Under the pieces are notes generated by a model. That model was given only the letters and a program-made list of their open reading frames with translations, had not been told where the DNA came from and did not search any database. Source: Russula earlei (lineage: Eukaryota > Basidiomycota > Agaricomycetes > Russulales > Russulaceae). Taken from it: a DNA stretch of 64,000 nt. The stretch is from assembly GCA_025769875.1 (NCBI GenBank), contig JAGFNK010000128.1:1-64000 (forward strand). The letters run 5' to 3'. Positions 32,043-44,800 of the stretch are shown piece after piece (the stretch's first letter is position 1; each line of letters opens with the position of its first letter). A program made the translations under genes and the position numbers.

Positions 32043-33559
32043 GGGGGGGGGGGGGGAACACTCGGTACTGCAGCGATACTAAAGTATCCGCGTTTAAATG
32101 TTTTTTTTGTTTTTTTTTGGGCACTCAGAGAAAACCCCTGCTCTGCACTACAGTACGATCGACGCGTCGGGCGAGCCTGAGCTCCCGAGAGTACATGTGC
32201 CTCGCTCGCCGCGCGGGTAGTTACGACCAACGACGGGATGCGCTGCAAGCCAGCACTGACAGATCGACGCAGCCCCGAACACCGGAACACCGGTTGCTGG
32301 GGACACTGCGCTGCGACGACGACGGGACTCGCCCAATCCTGTGATGTGTGTGTGTTTGTGGCTGGCTGGCTGGCTGGCTGTTCAATCAACACATGTGCGC
32401 ATTTGGCGAGATTTAGGCACCGTTCTCGTTTGGCGTCGTCTCGCCGGACGCGTTCTTTGGCGCGAGGATCAACGATCATCGGCGCTGGAGTACCCGTACC
32501 AGGTAGCGAGTGGACACAGCACGCGCACTTGAAACACACACGTGGACGTGAGGTCAAGGTTTGTTCTCAAGTCAAGGTTTGAACCGATGAATTGTATACG
32601 GGCGGGATGACAATGATCTGTTGGCGCAACCCTTAGACTGGATCGGCAGGGCAGTCACGAGCATGGCGGCCGCGTAACATTCGACTCTGATCGGATTCCA
32701 TGGAAACTCAACTGCTTTTGTCTTGCGCAGAATATTAGGTTACCATCATGGGCTACGCTTCTTCTGTCATTGGCACACTGCACACCGCATCACCCCAGGC
32801 GTAAACAAGACATCTATGAGTGAATACTGCCAGTGAGGCCTTTGTCCCTCTGGAACCTTTTCAGAAAAGACGGGCCTTTCCGCCCATGAAAACGAAAAAG
32901 CCCCTCCTTCTGGTATGTATTGGACTGGCAGGGTTGGTTCCAATCGCGACCGTCCAGCCTGCACATGTTCGGTGCCCTCGTATCTAGGGAGCGGATCACA
33001 GCCTTTACTGGCCTCACGGGTTCCCCGCGGTACTCAGAGCTCACTTTCCTGCATCGATAAGATATAGTTTAATGAATAATCACAGCCACCTTTCCTGGCT
33101 GCCGCGTACCTCCGTCAAGCGCTCATTTCACGCCTAATCAATTTATGCGCGGACGAACGGACAGATTATCATCCATAGTCGATGAATTTTAGCCATCGTC
33201 GTGAGCCGTGTGTTTCTCGAAGCAATGGGAAGCACTTGATCCTTCACAGATACAGAGTCATTCGTCATTCATTTGAGAAGCATCAGTACAAGTCAGGAAT
33301 ATTCGTAGATCGGGTACATTACTCTTACAGAAGGGGTCGGGAAGCTGTCCAGTCTAACGTGAATGATGTCCGGCTGCTGCAAAAGTATCACATGCCAGTC
33401 CACGGAGCGGTAGTGTGGAGGAAGCACGGATTGGATAGGAGCACAGACGAAAACGAGAGGTAGAAACGGCGGTGGCTTAAATGAATTAAAAGTGGAGAAA
33501 TTTGATAACAAGGAGGGAAAAAAAAAATTACGAGAATGAGAAAAAACCTGTGGAGCGAT
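32043..33559. other. Intergenic region with simple repeats, no supported gene
   Basis: It contains a G16 run (32041-32056), a T-rich stretch (32100-32118) and a GT/GGCT microsatellite (about 32344-32381). ORFs such as 31979-32557 (-) have no recognisable domain and cross the repeats. It lies between the upstream side of the WD40 gene and the 3' end of the Clp1/BTB-like gene. Confidence 0.5.
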
Positions 33560-34539
33560 CTAATGTGGAGATGTCGAGTTTTCACGAGACGGTGAGCGCC
33601 CCCGAGGAGCGTCATCGGTTTCGTCATCTTCTCTGGTGTCCCCGGGTTGTTGTGTTTGCGCAGACTGCAGCCAGCGCCTGTACCAACGTCCGAGGAACCG
33701 TTTTAATTCTTCCGGCATTCCGAGGTATTCGACGTTTCGCGCGAGGCCGTCCCAGCGGATCGCATGACGCTGGAGGGCGTCTTCGAGGGTGCCGGTGTCG
33801 CCGAAGTACATCCACGACACGAGGTACGGGAAGGACGACGGGTCGGGGACGGGCAAGAAGACGATCGGGTGATCCGGAGCGGAAGGGAGCAATCTCGGAA
33901 GGCGTGATGCCACGCTTGCGGCAGAGATGGAAGGCCGCGCGGCGGCTCGAGGCACGGGTTGGGTGGCGGGGTGGATCAGGTCGAGCGGGGATGTACCGCT
34001 GAAGAGGGCGCGCAGCAGAGTTGATTGGGCGGAGAGATAGTCGATGTGGAGCTGTTTGGGTGGGCAATCACGGATGATGAGATACGGTGGAAAGCGCGAA
34101 CAAGGGGGCCGAACCTTCATGAGCATGCGCACATCTTCTCTGTGCAGGCTGGGCGCGGTGAGACGCCTGCCCATGCCCGACGGGTCATGGGAGCTGGACA
34201 GCACCTCGGTTCTGGGAACTCTGGAGGCACTCTCGTGTGTGGTGGTGGTGGTGATGGTAGCAGTCAAGCCCAACGGGCGATTATCGAGAGGATATACTGA
34301 AATCAAGCTGTCAGCGTCATCACCAAGCCGATGGCGCGAAAGTTCTACGCACTGATAGAACAGTCCGCGCTCTCGGTATTGTTCCAGTATCGAGGGGCGA
34401 GTTTACGTAGCGAATCGATGATGTACTCAAGGGGGATGCCTGCCAAGGCTGGCGGGGGAAACGGTCTCGGGACAAAGGAGTGGACAGGTTCGACAGATTC
34501 AGTTGGTGGAGGGGATGTGGAAGGGCTCGGGGGAACCAT
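33560..34539 (-). CDS. Clp1/BTB-like agaricomycete protein
   Basis: Exons 34539-34353 and 34296-33560 with a 56-bp intron; 307 aa. The N-terminus holds LAGIPLEYIIDSLRKLAPRYWNNTESADCSI. The middle holds FPPYLIIRDCPPKQLHIDYLSAQSTLLRALFSG. The C-terminal part has VFLPVPDPSSFPYLVSWMYFGD followed by ALQRHAIRWDGLARNVEYLGM. This two-block pattern recalls BTB/POZ-like proteins of Agaricomycetes related to clampless1 (Clp1). The function is not known with certainty. A Thr run (residues about 75-80) and a Ser/Asp tail suggest flexible ends. I infer a nuclear or protein-binding role only from the resemblance. Confidence 0.65.
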
Positions 34540-37500
34540 GGAGGATCACTATCGAAAGCCGCACGGCCAGTTGCGTAATAAGTAGAGGAACGAGGAGATG
34601 GCACGGGCTGGGCGGCTGGGCTTTACGAGTGCAAGACAATAGCCAGCAAGCCTCGCGGCGCGTCACCGACTGGCATACCGAGATACAGCATCAAGTACAT
34701 TCAAAGGCGGGTGGTGTGTCGCCCGCCAAAAAGGCAAGTGTGGACCGGCAGGGCGGGTGGGCAGCGACGACGGGGGTTGGTCGCTCGGTCGGTCAGCCGA
34801 TGCCCTGCCGAAGTCTCGCCGCCACGAACTCCTTTCTTTTAACTTGGGACAGACAGAGACGGCACATCCCCTTGGCTCATCTGCGATGGATCTCACTTGC
34901 ATTTCGCGGAAAAGGAGGACGAGGGACAGCCGAACACATCGTGAGCCAGATACCGGTCAGATCCACGATATCAGATCAGACCCACGTGACGCCCACACCT
35001 CGCCGTTCATCCGTGCCCAGCTTCTGAGCAAAATTTTTTGGCATGTTGCCATATTGGCACCGTATGCAGACGCTCGAGGTTCCCACCTTGCAAATTTCTC
35101 ATGATACTCGATGCCCAAGTCAAAAAAAAAAAAAAAGTCGTGCTAGGCGTATATAATATTTATGGGTGAGTGCCAACGGTCCGGACGTCCGGTTTCCAAC
35201 TGGGGTATGATTGCGAAACCCGAGCTCGTCGAGGATGGGGTCAAATAATTCGGCCCAGCGTGGATCGTGACAGAGGGAAGAACAAAAAAGGGAGGTAAGA
35301 GGTGCCCCAGTCGGTTGGCGCGCGGAGCCTAGCTTTAGCTTTTTTATTGTTACCTCTGGAATTCTGGAATCTGGAACAACGAATTCGAAACCCTGCCTGC
35401 GTCCACATGATCCGAGCTCGGTATCTCCATTCGATCGTTTTTGTTTCTGGCATGGCGGACATCACACAACGATCCCATCGCCGACGTCAGGCAAGCTGTG
35501 GTCGGGTTCAAGTTGGACGGACCCGCCCTAAGCGAACGTCAGCCGGGTCGGCAGTTTTAACGCCTCTCCCCGCAAAACGATACGGTAGTTGACCCAGACA
35601 GTGGAGTTTGATGGGACAATCATGGATTGAACCCCCCAAAACGAGTCATTTTACCCAAACTATTGTGTCTACTCCAGAAGAGCCATCAGTAAAGCACCAG
35701 CTAGATTTGTGGTGCATCGACAGATGTCGTTCCATTGACTGGTGCCTGTCCCATTGCTAGGCCAACTACTGTATCGTACTGACACCCGGCCTTACTGGGT
35801 ACCTGAACTCCCTGGCGCCTAGTGCTATGCTGTCTGACGTTGTAATTGGGGTGGGCCACTCATTCTAGTACAGAAGACTTTATTAGAACCCGACAAAGAG
35901 AATGCAGTCGAATGCTACATGGATACACTAAGATACTGGCATCCCCACTACAAAAGCGAGAATGGAGATCGGCTATGACGCCTTCACCTTCCTCGAAGCT
36001 CCGCTCGGCAGTGTGAGATGGAGTGGGCTCCACTCGGGGTATAGAAGGAAAACCATTCCGGAGAATGAAGAAGGGGGTATCGTCCGCCGCGGGCGTCGTA
36101 CTGCCTGACAATTCTAGTGGGGACGTTGTCTCATGGAGCTTGGGATCGCGTTGAGACGAGGCAGTACATCCCAAATGCAGACAATTAGCTCACTTTGGAT
36201 ACCTTCTCCTCCGGCTGCGTTTGTCCTTCTCGGGCGCCGTAGTCCTAGCCTTGCTCGTGACAGCAGGGACACGCTTCCGGTCTGGCTTCCGGTCATGTGT
36301 CCGAGGAAGGTTCTCCGACGTCGGGGGTGGTGGTGGCTGTGGCGTGGGACTGCCAGTGGTATTCGTGGTTTCCGACATAGGCCCGGTACAAGCGGGCTGG
36401 GATGCCTTCTTTGGTTCCGACGAGTGATGATGGGAGAGCTTCTTCATGAAACTACTAGGCCTGAAAGGGCACCACGTCAACATCCCAGGTTCGGGAGTTC
36501 GAGGGGGGGATATACGGGGCGGACGTACAGTCTCAAGGGTACCACGATTTGCGACAGAGAGTGGGTACTATGCATGTTGAGTGAGGGTTGTTATGTGGAC
36601 AGTGGGGCGAGTTCGTGAAGATACAGAGCCCTTATAAATACGTCGACCTCGCTCCATGCTTAAGCCATGAGACGTCCAATGTAGGGGTTAGGGCATCGCG
36701 TCAGCGCCACGCTTGCATCGCCTCACGGCTGTTCCCCCCCCACTATCCAGCCACGAGCCGCCGAGATCGAGTGTCTTCTCACGTCGACTGCGCAGCGAGT
36801 TATAAATACTTTGCGGCAATGCAAATCACCACAGGCGGTGGTGCACTCGTATTGAGACTGAGATCCCCAGGAGGGTGCTCCTTTCAGTTGACTCGTCGTC
36901 AAGTTGAGTTGAGATTGGAACAAAAGTGTGGGAGGCGTCATGAGCTATTGCAAATTGCAAATACTGGCTACTAAGTGACGCCGCACGCCTCATAGCAATT
37001 CCTCGCATCCGTTCCGACGGAGTCCGTCGGCGGGGGTCCGTCAGCGCGGACCCGTCAGCGGTCCAAGCTATGTATCCCTCAATGCTGGATGGTCCTCTGC
37101 TATGCAGCAACCGCGACAAAGAGCGTCCGGATCGGCGATCAGTTGGTCTGATGTCCCTATTTTCGGCCTCCAGTATTTCCCTCGCCCCTTTTTGGGGAAT
37201 TATGAACGAACGAACCGGAACGGAACGTGTCAAGTAATGTCACGTCACGTCATGTCATTTACGTAGCCGTAAAGCAGCACAACATTGTACAACACTGCCA
37301 TGCTTCTGCCAAACACTGGGACACGTCAAGAAGCGCCACTAGACCGCTGAGGGTACCACCATCATCAACACCGCGGCGCACCTCCGAATATATAGGAGTT
37401 GGTTGGTGTCCTTGAGGGCTTATGTCAACTCAGCAGGACATGGCAAGGGTGTAGTGACAGATCGCAAAGCGAGGGTACTCTGATGGAGCAGTTCGTTCAG

Positions 37501-38788
37501 GAGGTGCAGTAGGGTTGTGGGTCCAACTAGGGTCATCCTCAGCACAGCCTTGACATGCTAGTATCGCGGTTAGGGTACCAGGTTTATGAGGCCTATCACG
37601 GGTGCTGGAGGGCGTCCGTTAACCGCATGGGGAAAAGGAGCTAGAGCTATTCACATAGAAGCAATGAAGGTGAAAGGAGAAAGTGCGTGGGTGGAAGAGT
37701 GGATGAAAACGATGAAAGCATACATTTGTGGATCTGCATTGTCACTGTCACCATTCCCACCATCCTTTTGACCTCCTAACATGAAGGCTGAATGGGCCAT
37801 TTCACCACTACCCCTAGTCTATTGTCTTTTGCATGTGACTTTTATTAGTTTTCATTTTTGGGCACAACATCAAACAGCGGTACAGCTGTCTCAGCCAATT
37901 CTCAATGGATTGCAAGTCACATGTAAACCACAAAAGGACATCTTCACAGTGCAGATCATACGAATGTAATGGAAGGCTTCGAGTCCAAGTGCACTTATCT
38001 GACTGACAGACTTTGGGTCCAGTGTCTGAGAGAAGAGCGTCAGAAGTCGACATAATTGGCACCGATAGAGCTAACTCTCAAGTCCCCATATTGGCATTAT
38101 ACACGCAACACAACCTGTGCGGGCATCAGCGAGTCAAGATGATTCCACGGGTAGGCTTTTAGTCTAGTGAACACGTGGGGGATCTAACAGAGATATGTCG
38201 GACGGAGATCTCGGCAGCCATATGCACAATGAAAAATGACAGCTCTGCGCAGCCGCCACATTGAAAGATGAGCAATGAAAGGTGGAGCCCTTTTTTTTTT
38301 CGGACCATGGAAAAAAAAAAAACCATTGTGAAAGTGACGAGATGCGAACTTTGTTGAAACGTCAAGGGGGTCAAGCGTCGTTTCGGGGGTACGCGGCATT
38401 GGGGACCCGACGGCGCTGTAACAACTTTCCCCACAGCGTCAGCCAAGGTTCTGGGCCGTGGGGTTGCACACACACACGGCCGCAATGTGGAGGCACGCGG
38501 AGACGTGGAGGCACATGGTAAGCGCAAGGCATCCCCCGACCCGCTGCTATACAAGCCGTGCACGGTGCAAATCCGAACGATGGTCCGAGGGGCACCGGGT
38601 GACCGTCAAGCTCCGGGAAACGAGGGACAACGACGAACCGATGACCGGCTGGGCTGGGGGTTTGTCCGCTGCGACGAAGTTCGCGGATGGATCAATCAAG
38701 AAGGGGGGCAAGGCAAATGCCGAGGCGGAACAGCCTCGCCTCGGGACTCGGACTCGGAGGACACCGAAAGGGCGACAGCTCGCGCACG
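34540..38788. other. 4.2-kb region without a confident gene
   Basis: No recognisable family was found on either strand. Low-evidence ORFs include 35860-36174 (-, listed separately) and 36483-36190 (-; basic C-terminus and PPPPP run), which might be exons of one poorly expressed gene. Features seen: A-run at 35120-35133, and a T10/A12 pair (38288-38298 and 38310-38321) that could pair. It may be promoter sequence of the Clp1/BTB-like gene and of Dad3, or an eroded gene. Confidence 0.45.
35860..36174 (-). CDS. Small ORF with MGCTASS N-terminus (possible lipidated protein)
   Basis: The 104-residue ORF begins MGCTASSQRD, which fits an N-myristoylation plus palmitoylation signal (Gly2, Cys3, Ser6), as in G-alpha subunits. 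The remainder is Ser/Thr/Pro-rich and then hydrophobic, and shows no known domain. The end of the frame (after residue 82) looks like read-through. There is no splicing or homology support, so this could be chance. Confidence 0.25.
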   Translation of the reverse strand: MGCTASSQRDPKLHETTSPLELSGSTTPAADDTPFFILRNGFPSIPRVEPTPSHTAERSFEEGEGVIADLHSRFCSGDASILVYPCSIRLHSLCRVLIKSSVLE

Positions 38789-39122
38789 ATGGCCGCGACC
38801 AGTAGCGCGACCTCGAGCGATCCGATATTTTCCGCCAATCCATATGAAAACCACCCAAGTCTGACCCAAACAGAGGCAGAATTGCTCTGGGAATATGCCC
38901 AGTTGAATCAGCACCTCAAGGATGTGCGTATTCGGCCGTCGGAGTCCGGTCGCGTTCATCACCCAGCCGACTGAAACGCGTTCCCCCCCGTCGCAGTTGG
39001 TCGTCCAGACACGCTCCTTGAGCGAAACACCAGACGAGACGATCTTAAAGCAACTAAGGATATTGGAAAGAAAGATGGGCCTCGTGTTGACCTTGGTGCG
39101 TGACGGGATGCATGCTCATTAA
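38789..39122 (+). CDS. DAD3: DASH complex subunit Dad3 (kinetochore)
   Basis: Exons 38789-38923 and 38997-39122, intron 73 bp; 86 aa, which fits the very small DASH/Dam1 subunits. Motifs: LTQTEAELLWEYAQLNQHL in the first half (the conserved helix that starts the Dad3 family) and RILERKMGLVLTLVRDGMHA in the second. It is part of the ten-subunit ring that couples kinetochores to microtubule ends. Chosen start: MAATSS just before SDPIFSANPYENHPSLT. An upstream in-frame Met (38687) would add 34 unrelated residues. Its stop is 186 bp from the end of the convergent Arpc1 gene. Confidence 0.9.
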
Positions 39123-39308
39123 CGCTCGTCGTCATTAAAGCGCACCGCATGCAGTTTAAAGCTTCTGTCTGGGGTGTGGTGAACGAGCAGACATTTTCGG
39201 CACATTCACCCGACAGCATTGTCGACGACACACAATGACAGGGCACAAACCGTCTCGTTCCGTAACAGCGTACTTATTTACATTGTAACTTTTTTTTTCT
39301 CTTTCCCT

Positions 39309-40820
39309 TTAACCCACGCGCAGCGCCTTGAGCTTCGTCCCGAGTCCGCTAACGGCAGAAACGTTCCATATCACAAGCTTCCCATCCACACCGCTCGTGC
39401 TCACGCGAGATACTGCATCCGGGGCGCCCTCGTACGCGCGAATGTCTGTGATTGTATTCTGGTGCACCGTGAACAGCTCTGTGTCCGTCGCCAGTGGCGT
39501 CCCTCCGCCAGGGCTACTGCCTAGACCGCGCGAGTCCGCATTACGGAAAGTGTTGAACGCCGCACTGTTGAGACGACCCACGGGTGACGACCCCGTAGGT
39601 CCGCCACGCCCACCGACCGATGACTTGGGCGCCGTGGTGTCGTCTAGCGAGCCGACAGCCTGCCAACCAGATGGCCCACCAGTCAAGAGCACGGGCTGGC
39701 AATCATGCCCTGCGGCGACAATGGAGTCTTCGGAGGTCCACGTGAGCGAGACGTAGGGGAGCGAGTTGGAACGAATCGTGTAGATGGCCGGTCCACCAGG
39801 ATACACAACGCTAACGGTGCTGTCGTGGCCTACAAGTTCTCAGTGAGCCAAGACAAACGTGCAAATGGGTTGGCGACCTACTTGCAAAGGCTAGAACGTC
39901 GCCGGAGGGCGAGAAACCAACGGAATGCACCCAACCACCAGAGGGACTCGAGTATTCACCACATACAGTATTAAACGGAAGTTTTTCCCCCCACACAGAG
40001 GGAGGTGGCCTGGTAACCTGTTTGAGATCACACAGGGAGGACAACGGTCAGGGGAAAAAAAAAAAAAAATCACCGCTTGTCAACGTCTTTGATATAGGCA
40101 GAAAACACGCGGGCCTTCATGTCCGCGCTTCCGGCGGCGAGCAAAACATTGTTCGGATGCCAATCGACGGAGAGGACGGTGGAGCGGATCGGCTTCTTGA
40201 GCTGTTTTGCAATCCACCAGTTGTTGTCTGGATCGAACGAACAAACGGCGATCGCCCTTTGAATCGAGGTCAGTCGGGGCGTGGCATTCTCGGCGACATA
40301 AAGGCGGGAGTGAATCACCTTGCGCCACTCGCGACGGCGAACTTGTCCTCGAAAGGGCTCCAGCGGACAAATGTGGCCGCGCGGTTGATGCGCAGCAACA
40401 CGAGCGTCGGCTTCCACACGACGCGCCCGGTAAGTGGATCGGAGGCTTGCTGCCACACGTAGGCATTTCGATCCTGTGAAGCGGTCACGATACGGTTCGA
40501 GTTGGGTGCCCAGTCGATGGAAGTGACGATTTTATCATGCTACGGTCAGATGAGCCCGGAGCCCGGGGATGTGCAAGACGACGAAGATCCACCTCTGAGA
40601 GGGTCTCAGTCGGCGTCCAATCGAGGCCGCTGCGTGAGAAGAGCTGAACTTCGTTCGTGTTCAGGCTGACGGCGACCTCTAACGCGAAGGTGCGGAATAA
40701 GATAAGAAACCATCTCATCAGTTGATCTGAGCGCATAGAAAACTGACGGGTGCGGTCTGCATTGAAGGCATGGCTGGTGATGGGGGATTGCGAGACATTG
40801 AACACCTCAGGAGCAGCCAT
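39309..40820 (-). CDS. ARC40: Arp2/3 complex subunit 1 (WD40, p41-ARC)
   Basis: Six exons (minus): 40820-40748, 40678-40593, 40539-40319, 40256-40074, 40009-39882, 39829-39309; 403 aa unbroken, close to the usual length. It is a seven-bladed WD40 protein with the family's own sequence: N-terminus [18 protein letters not shown], then [19 protein letters not shown], then [39 protein letters not shown], and the C-terminal [13 protein letters not shown] plus [12 protein letters not shown]. It sits in the actin-nucleating Arp2/3 complex at endocytic patches. A Gly/Pro/Ser insert (about residues 290-340) is common in fungi. A T/A run lies in intron 4. It is divergent from Vps55, with starts 200 bp apart. 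Confidence 0.95.
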
Positions 40821-41020
40821 GATCGCAGAGGACGAGCAGTCGACTACTGCGAATGTATTGGCAGGTTAGAGATTGAGGTTGATGAGGGGATCGACGATGG
40901 TCTCTCGGCCGGGGAAGACGCCGGTTGCCACACGTGTTCGGCGAGGGCTACGTTACGCTCTAACTGTGTGCGCCTCCCGCGATGCAGATGAGCTGGTACC
41001 CCTTGTCGAAATACAACAAC

Positions 41021-41665
41021 ATGACCGCTGGTCTCAAAAGTGCGTCCCCCAGCCCCCCTCTGACCTTTCGTCGTCGCTAAATGTAGGCGGTGGTCGGGCG
41101 TGACGCGAAAATTCACTCGATGGCCTCTTTCGCACAGCCGTCATCTTGCTCTCCTTCGTCCTCGCCGTCGGGTTTTTGATGATCATCCTTTCCTGCGCGC
41201 TCTGGTCAAACTGGCTGCCTCTCTTCGTCGGTTCGTGGTCTTTTCTCCGCGCCCCCAAAATTACCGCTCTCCCTTCCCCCCTTCGGTGGCTGATTTAACG
41301 GCTGCTGTGCTTGCTTGGGACAGCATTGACCTTTGTAGTCGCTCCTCTCCCAAACGCCCTCTTCTCACACTGCGGTGCTGAGGACTTTTCCGCCGACTAT
41401 GGGGAGAGCTCGGGCCCCGTTGACCTCGGCCGCTTCATCACCGCATTTATTGTGGTCACTGGCTTTTCATTGCCACTCGTACTCGCACACTCGGAAATTA
41501 TCAAACCTGGCGCGAGTGTCATGTCCCTCATTGGTGGCGGGTACGTCCACGGCTATGTACTCGTTTGCAGGCTTCTTGCTGAGAGCCAGCCCTTTCAGTC
41601 TCGTATATGGAACCATCTTAGCGTACACTGCAGCGTTCAAGCAAGACGATTCCGAATATGAATAG
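41021..41665 (+). CDS. VPS55: Vps55/LEPROT endosomal membrane protein
   Basis: Exons 41021-41039 (19 nt), 41138-41230, 41324-41540 and 41599-41665; 131 aa. The start MTAGLKTVILLSFVLAVGF, the middle SCALWSNWLPLFV, APLPN, and the end LIGGGLVYGTILAYTAAF match the four-helix Vps55 family. It acts with Vps68 in endosome-to-vacuole transport. The last junction uses the acceptor at 41598, not the nearer AG at 41571, because only that choice restores the LVYGTI block. The tiny first exon holds just MTAGLK. Confidence 0.93.
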
Positions 41666-41873
41666 CGTGCTTCCGCAGTCCTGTCCCTAAAGCGCTCGTT
41701 GTATCATTTAGTCATATAATATAGCCCAGCTCTCCGACTTGTTTCATCAATCTGCCAACTATGGCTGTCCTTGGGCCATTGCCTGTGCTGCTAACTCCAT
41801 TACTTCATTGCCATGCTCTCAACGGCGCCCTTTGTCAAATCGAATCGATTCGTGGGTCTCTGTGAGTGTACAA

Positions 41874-44800
41874 CTATGGGGGGTTGTCCTCTCGTACAAC
41901 GACTTTGAGCGTCGCTGACCCAGCCTTCGCATCCCTTGTCGCAGCACCGCTAGCTCGCGCCTCCACGTGTATACGGAATTGCCCACAGGCGACGAAGCAT
42001 ATTGCTGTCTCGAGCTCACGTTCTGCACCGGACTCGAGGCGTCCAACCGGTTTGCCCAACGGCGTGCCCTCTTGTAATGCGTGCTCTGGTGGGTCAATGA
42101 TGGTGTCCACGGTCAAGGCCAGCGGCTGAACTATTCACATACTCAGTCCGCGCGATTCGGTTGCCAGAAAAGTAAACTTACGCGAGAGATTGGTGACTCG
42201 TATCCGGAGGTAAACAAAATCATAAGGTACAGGATAATATGCACCGCCTTTCCGTGGGATAAGCAGCCTTCCCTCGGCCGCTTTGTCGTCCCGACAGAAC
42301 AGCTCGAGGTGTATATGAGCTGAGTCTGTACGCAGGGTCTCGAGCATGGGAAGTGTTATTCCGCTGTTGCCTGAATGATAGTTCACCCAACCGACTCCCA
42401 TCCGCCTATACCCTTATTTATCAGCAACGACGAATCGGAGACCATCAAACGACGGAGACAGACCTCTCGCCAGTGCCCATGAACGCTTTTGAGCAGCTCT
42501 TCTCGGTACCAGAACAGCTCACGCTGTAACTTGTCCTCCTCTGACGATAGCTTCGTTTTCTCGACCACAAACTGACGGTCAGACAGCATAGGGATCGCCT
42601 GAGAAGTGAGCTCCTTCGGGTAGCTGGATTTTCTTGAGAGGCAAAACCATCCTGTTGTGCGCCAGCTGAAGGCGGTCGAGTCAAAGTCCTCTCGAAACTT
42701 ACGCACCGTGTCGTAGCTCCTGGGGCTACAATGGAGCTCGTCGATATTGAGGGAACATCTACAGAGCAAACATGAGACGAACGTCACACTCTGTGCACCT
42801 TTCCACACCTTTCTGTACCCGTTCGAGAGTGACCTCAAACGGTGAGCCGTACGTATTTCGCACGTCGATGGAAAAGAGACACCACCCCCTTTCCTCGACA
42901 TCCTTGAATAATAGCCGTCTCTTGTTTACTGTCATACCTTCGTCCTCGTGGTGATATCCTACGCTTATCGGGAAGATGTCCATGTTGTGGCACTCCAGCA
43001 TGTGATACACGGTGACAGAAACCGGGTAGGAGACTTGACGCGTGTGAAACGTTTCGTTAGGTCGAGGGAGGTCAGATTGAGGTCGGTGGAGGTAACCATA
43101 AGAGATAAAGATGCAGCCGCTCGTGCTAGTTCTGATTAACAACGGGATGGCCAAGTCACTATGCAGAGACGCACCACCCCACTTTTCCATTGCACGCCAC
43201 AGGAATAGTTACCTTTCTTTGTGGCAGAATCTCAGTATCCTCCTGTTCCCGGTCCCACGAGAAGGCAGGTCGGTTGATGAGCTGGTATTCCGTTTCATAC
43301 GTGTCGAATATGCTGAGGTCTCCTTCTGCAAGGGCCACCTGAGCAGGGGCGATCGTAGAATCATCAAACGTTAACCTCAGGAGGTCGATGGGCAAATTCG
43401 AGATGTTTTCCAAGGTCAATCGGAGAGTAGATCTACCACGAGTCAACCAATGGGTGAATCGCGCCGCGCACCAGTGGACTTACATCTCCCCGTCGTATAA
43501 CATTACGGCGCCGTGTGTGAGCGAGCTCCATCGGATGCGCAACAAGGGCTGCTCAGGCACAACGGAGCATTCCAAGTACCTCGAGATTGTCCGCCTGCTT
43601 GATGAAGACGTCGTGAGGATGCTATTCCTCTTAAATTTTCCGGGGCGAGAATCAAGCCCGCCGTATTTCGCCCGTCCGCCTTCGCATGCAGCAAGGCTCC
43701 GCCGACGCAATCTGTGCTCTTCTTCTTCAGCCGTTTCCAGCGGAAGTAGAAATTCTCGCGAAGCGCCACCAGGCGCCTGGACGTGACATCCCTTGATGAC
43801 AAGGGATCCTTCCTCTAATGGATGGCCAGATATTGTGACTGAGTGGTACGAGTTTGACGGGATTGTCACTTGGATGGGCTTCGTGTCAAATGCGACGCCC
43901 GAAGTACTAAGGAACTCCCTCTCATTTGTTGCCACAGCGGATCAAGTGGGAAACGCTTACCTGAGGCTTAAGCTTTGTATCTCGAGATCGAACACAAAGG
44001 GGTTGTATAGTGTGAGTGCGAATTCTAACGGCTCACCCTTCACGACGGGGGTGCTACCCTGTGAGTGACCTATGAGAATGGGATGTGTGAACAACCAGCG
44101 TCATCGCTCTCACCGTCGTAGTTACAGATCTTCTAGGATTGTACAGGAATGGGCCCGTCGAATGCGTTAGCCGGCTAGCATCCTCCGACCTTCGTTGAGC
44201 CAGAGAGGAGATGGGACTCTCAACCAGTGATCTTGTTGGAGGGAGCCTACAGGACGTCGTGTCAACAATATCTATACGATCATTCTTCACAATCACTTAC
44301 CGAAGGAGTTCAACGCTGACGAGTGGCCTTCCGGACCAGTAGTCAAGTAAGCGCGCATCGCCTCGCCGCTTGGCAGCACTCAAAGCCTTGATGGACGTGT
44401 GGTACATGTGGTATTGGTCATCGTCGCTGAGAAGGCTATGCAACGTCTTGAGTACTGAAAATGAAAACTGGGCGACAGATGGTGGATCTGCACAACTGTC
44501 GGAAATGAGCAGGCCTGCAATGGAGTTGCGTACCTGGTAGCGACTCAGCAACTGCGAGGGCTTCTCGAATGATGCCAAGTTGCAACTCTGGCCAGCCATA
44601 CGGGTCTTCCGGCAGGTCATCCAAACTGGTATCCTGAGGAACGCCCTCCCCTTCCGGAGTACTGCGGGCGGTGGTGTTCACAAACCTAACGGCTTCTAAG
44701 TTGACCCCATGGACTTCGCATATGTACTTGACGATTTTGAGCACACTCTCGTTACCTGTTGGTATTTCAATACCCTTAGTGGCCACGGTACCTGAGTCAC

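Noticed and set aside
32041..32118. Possible assembly gap at the G16 and T runs
   Set aside because: The sequence on both sides is continuous and no N is present. Length error is possible but no gap is shown.
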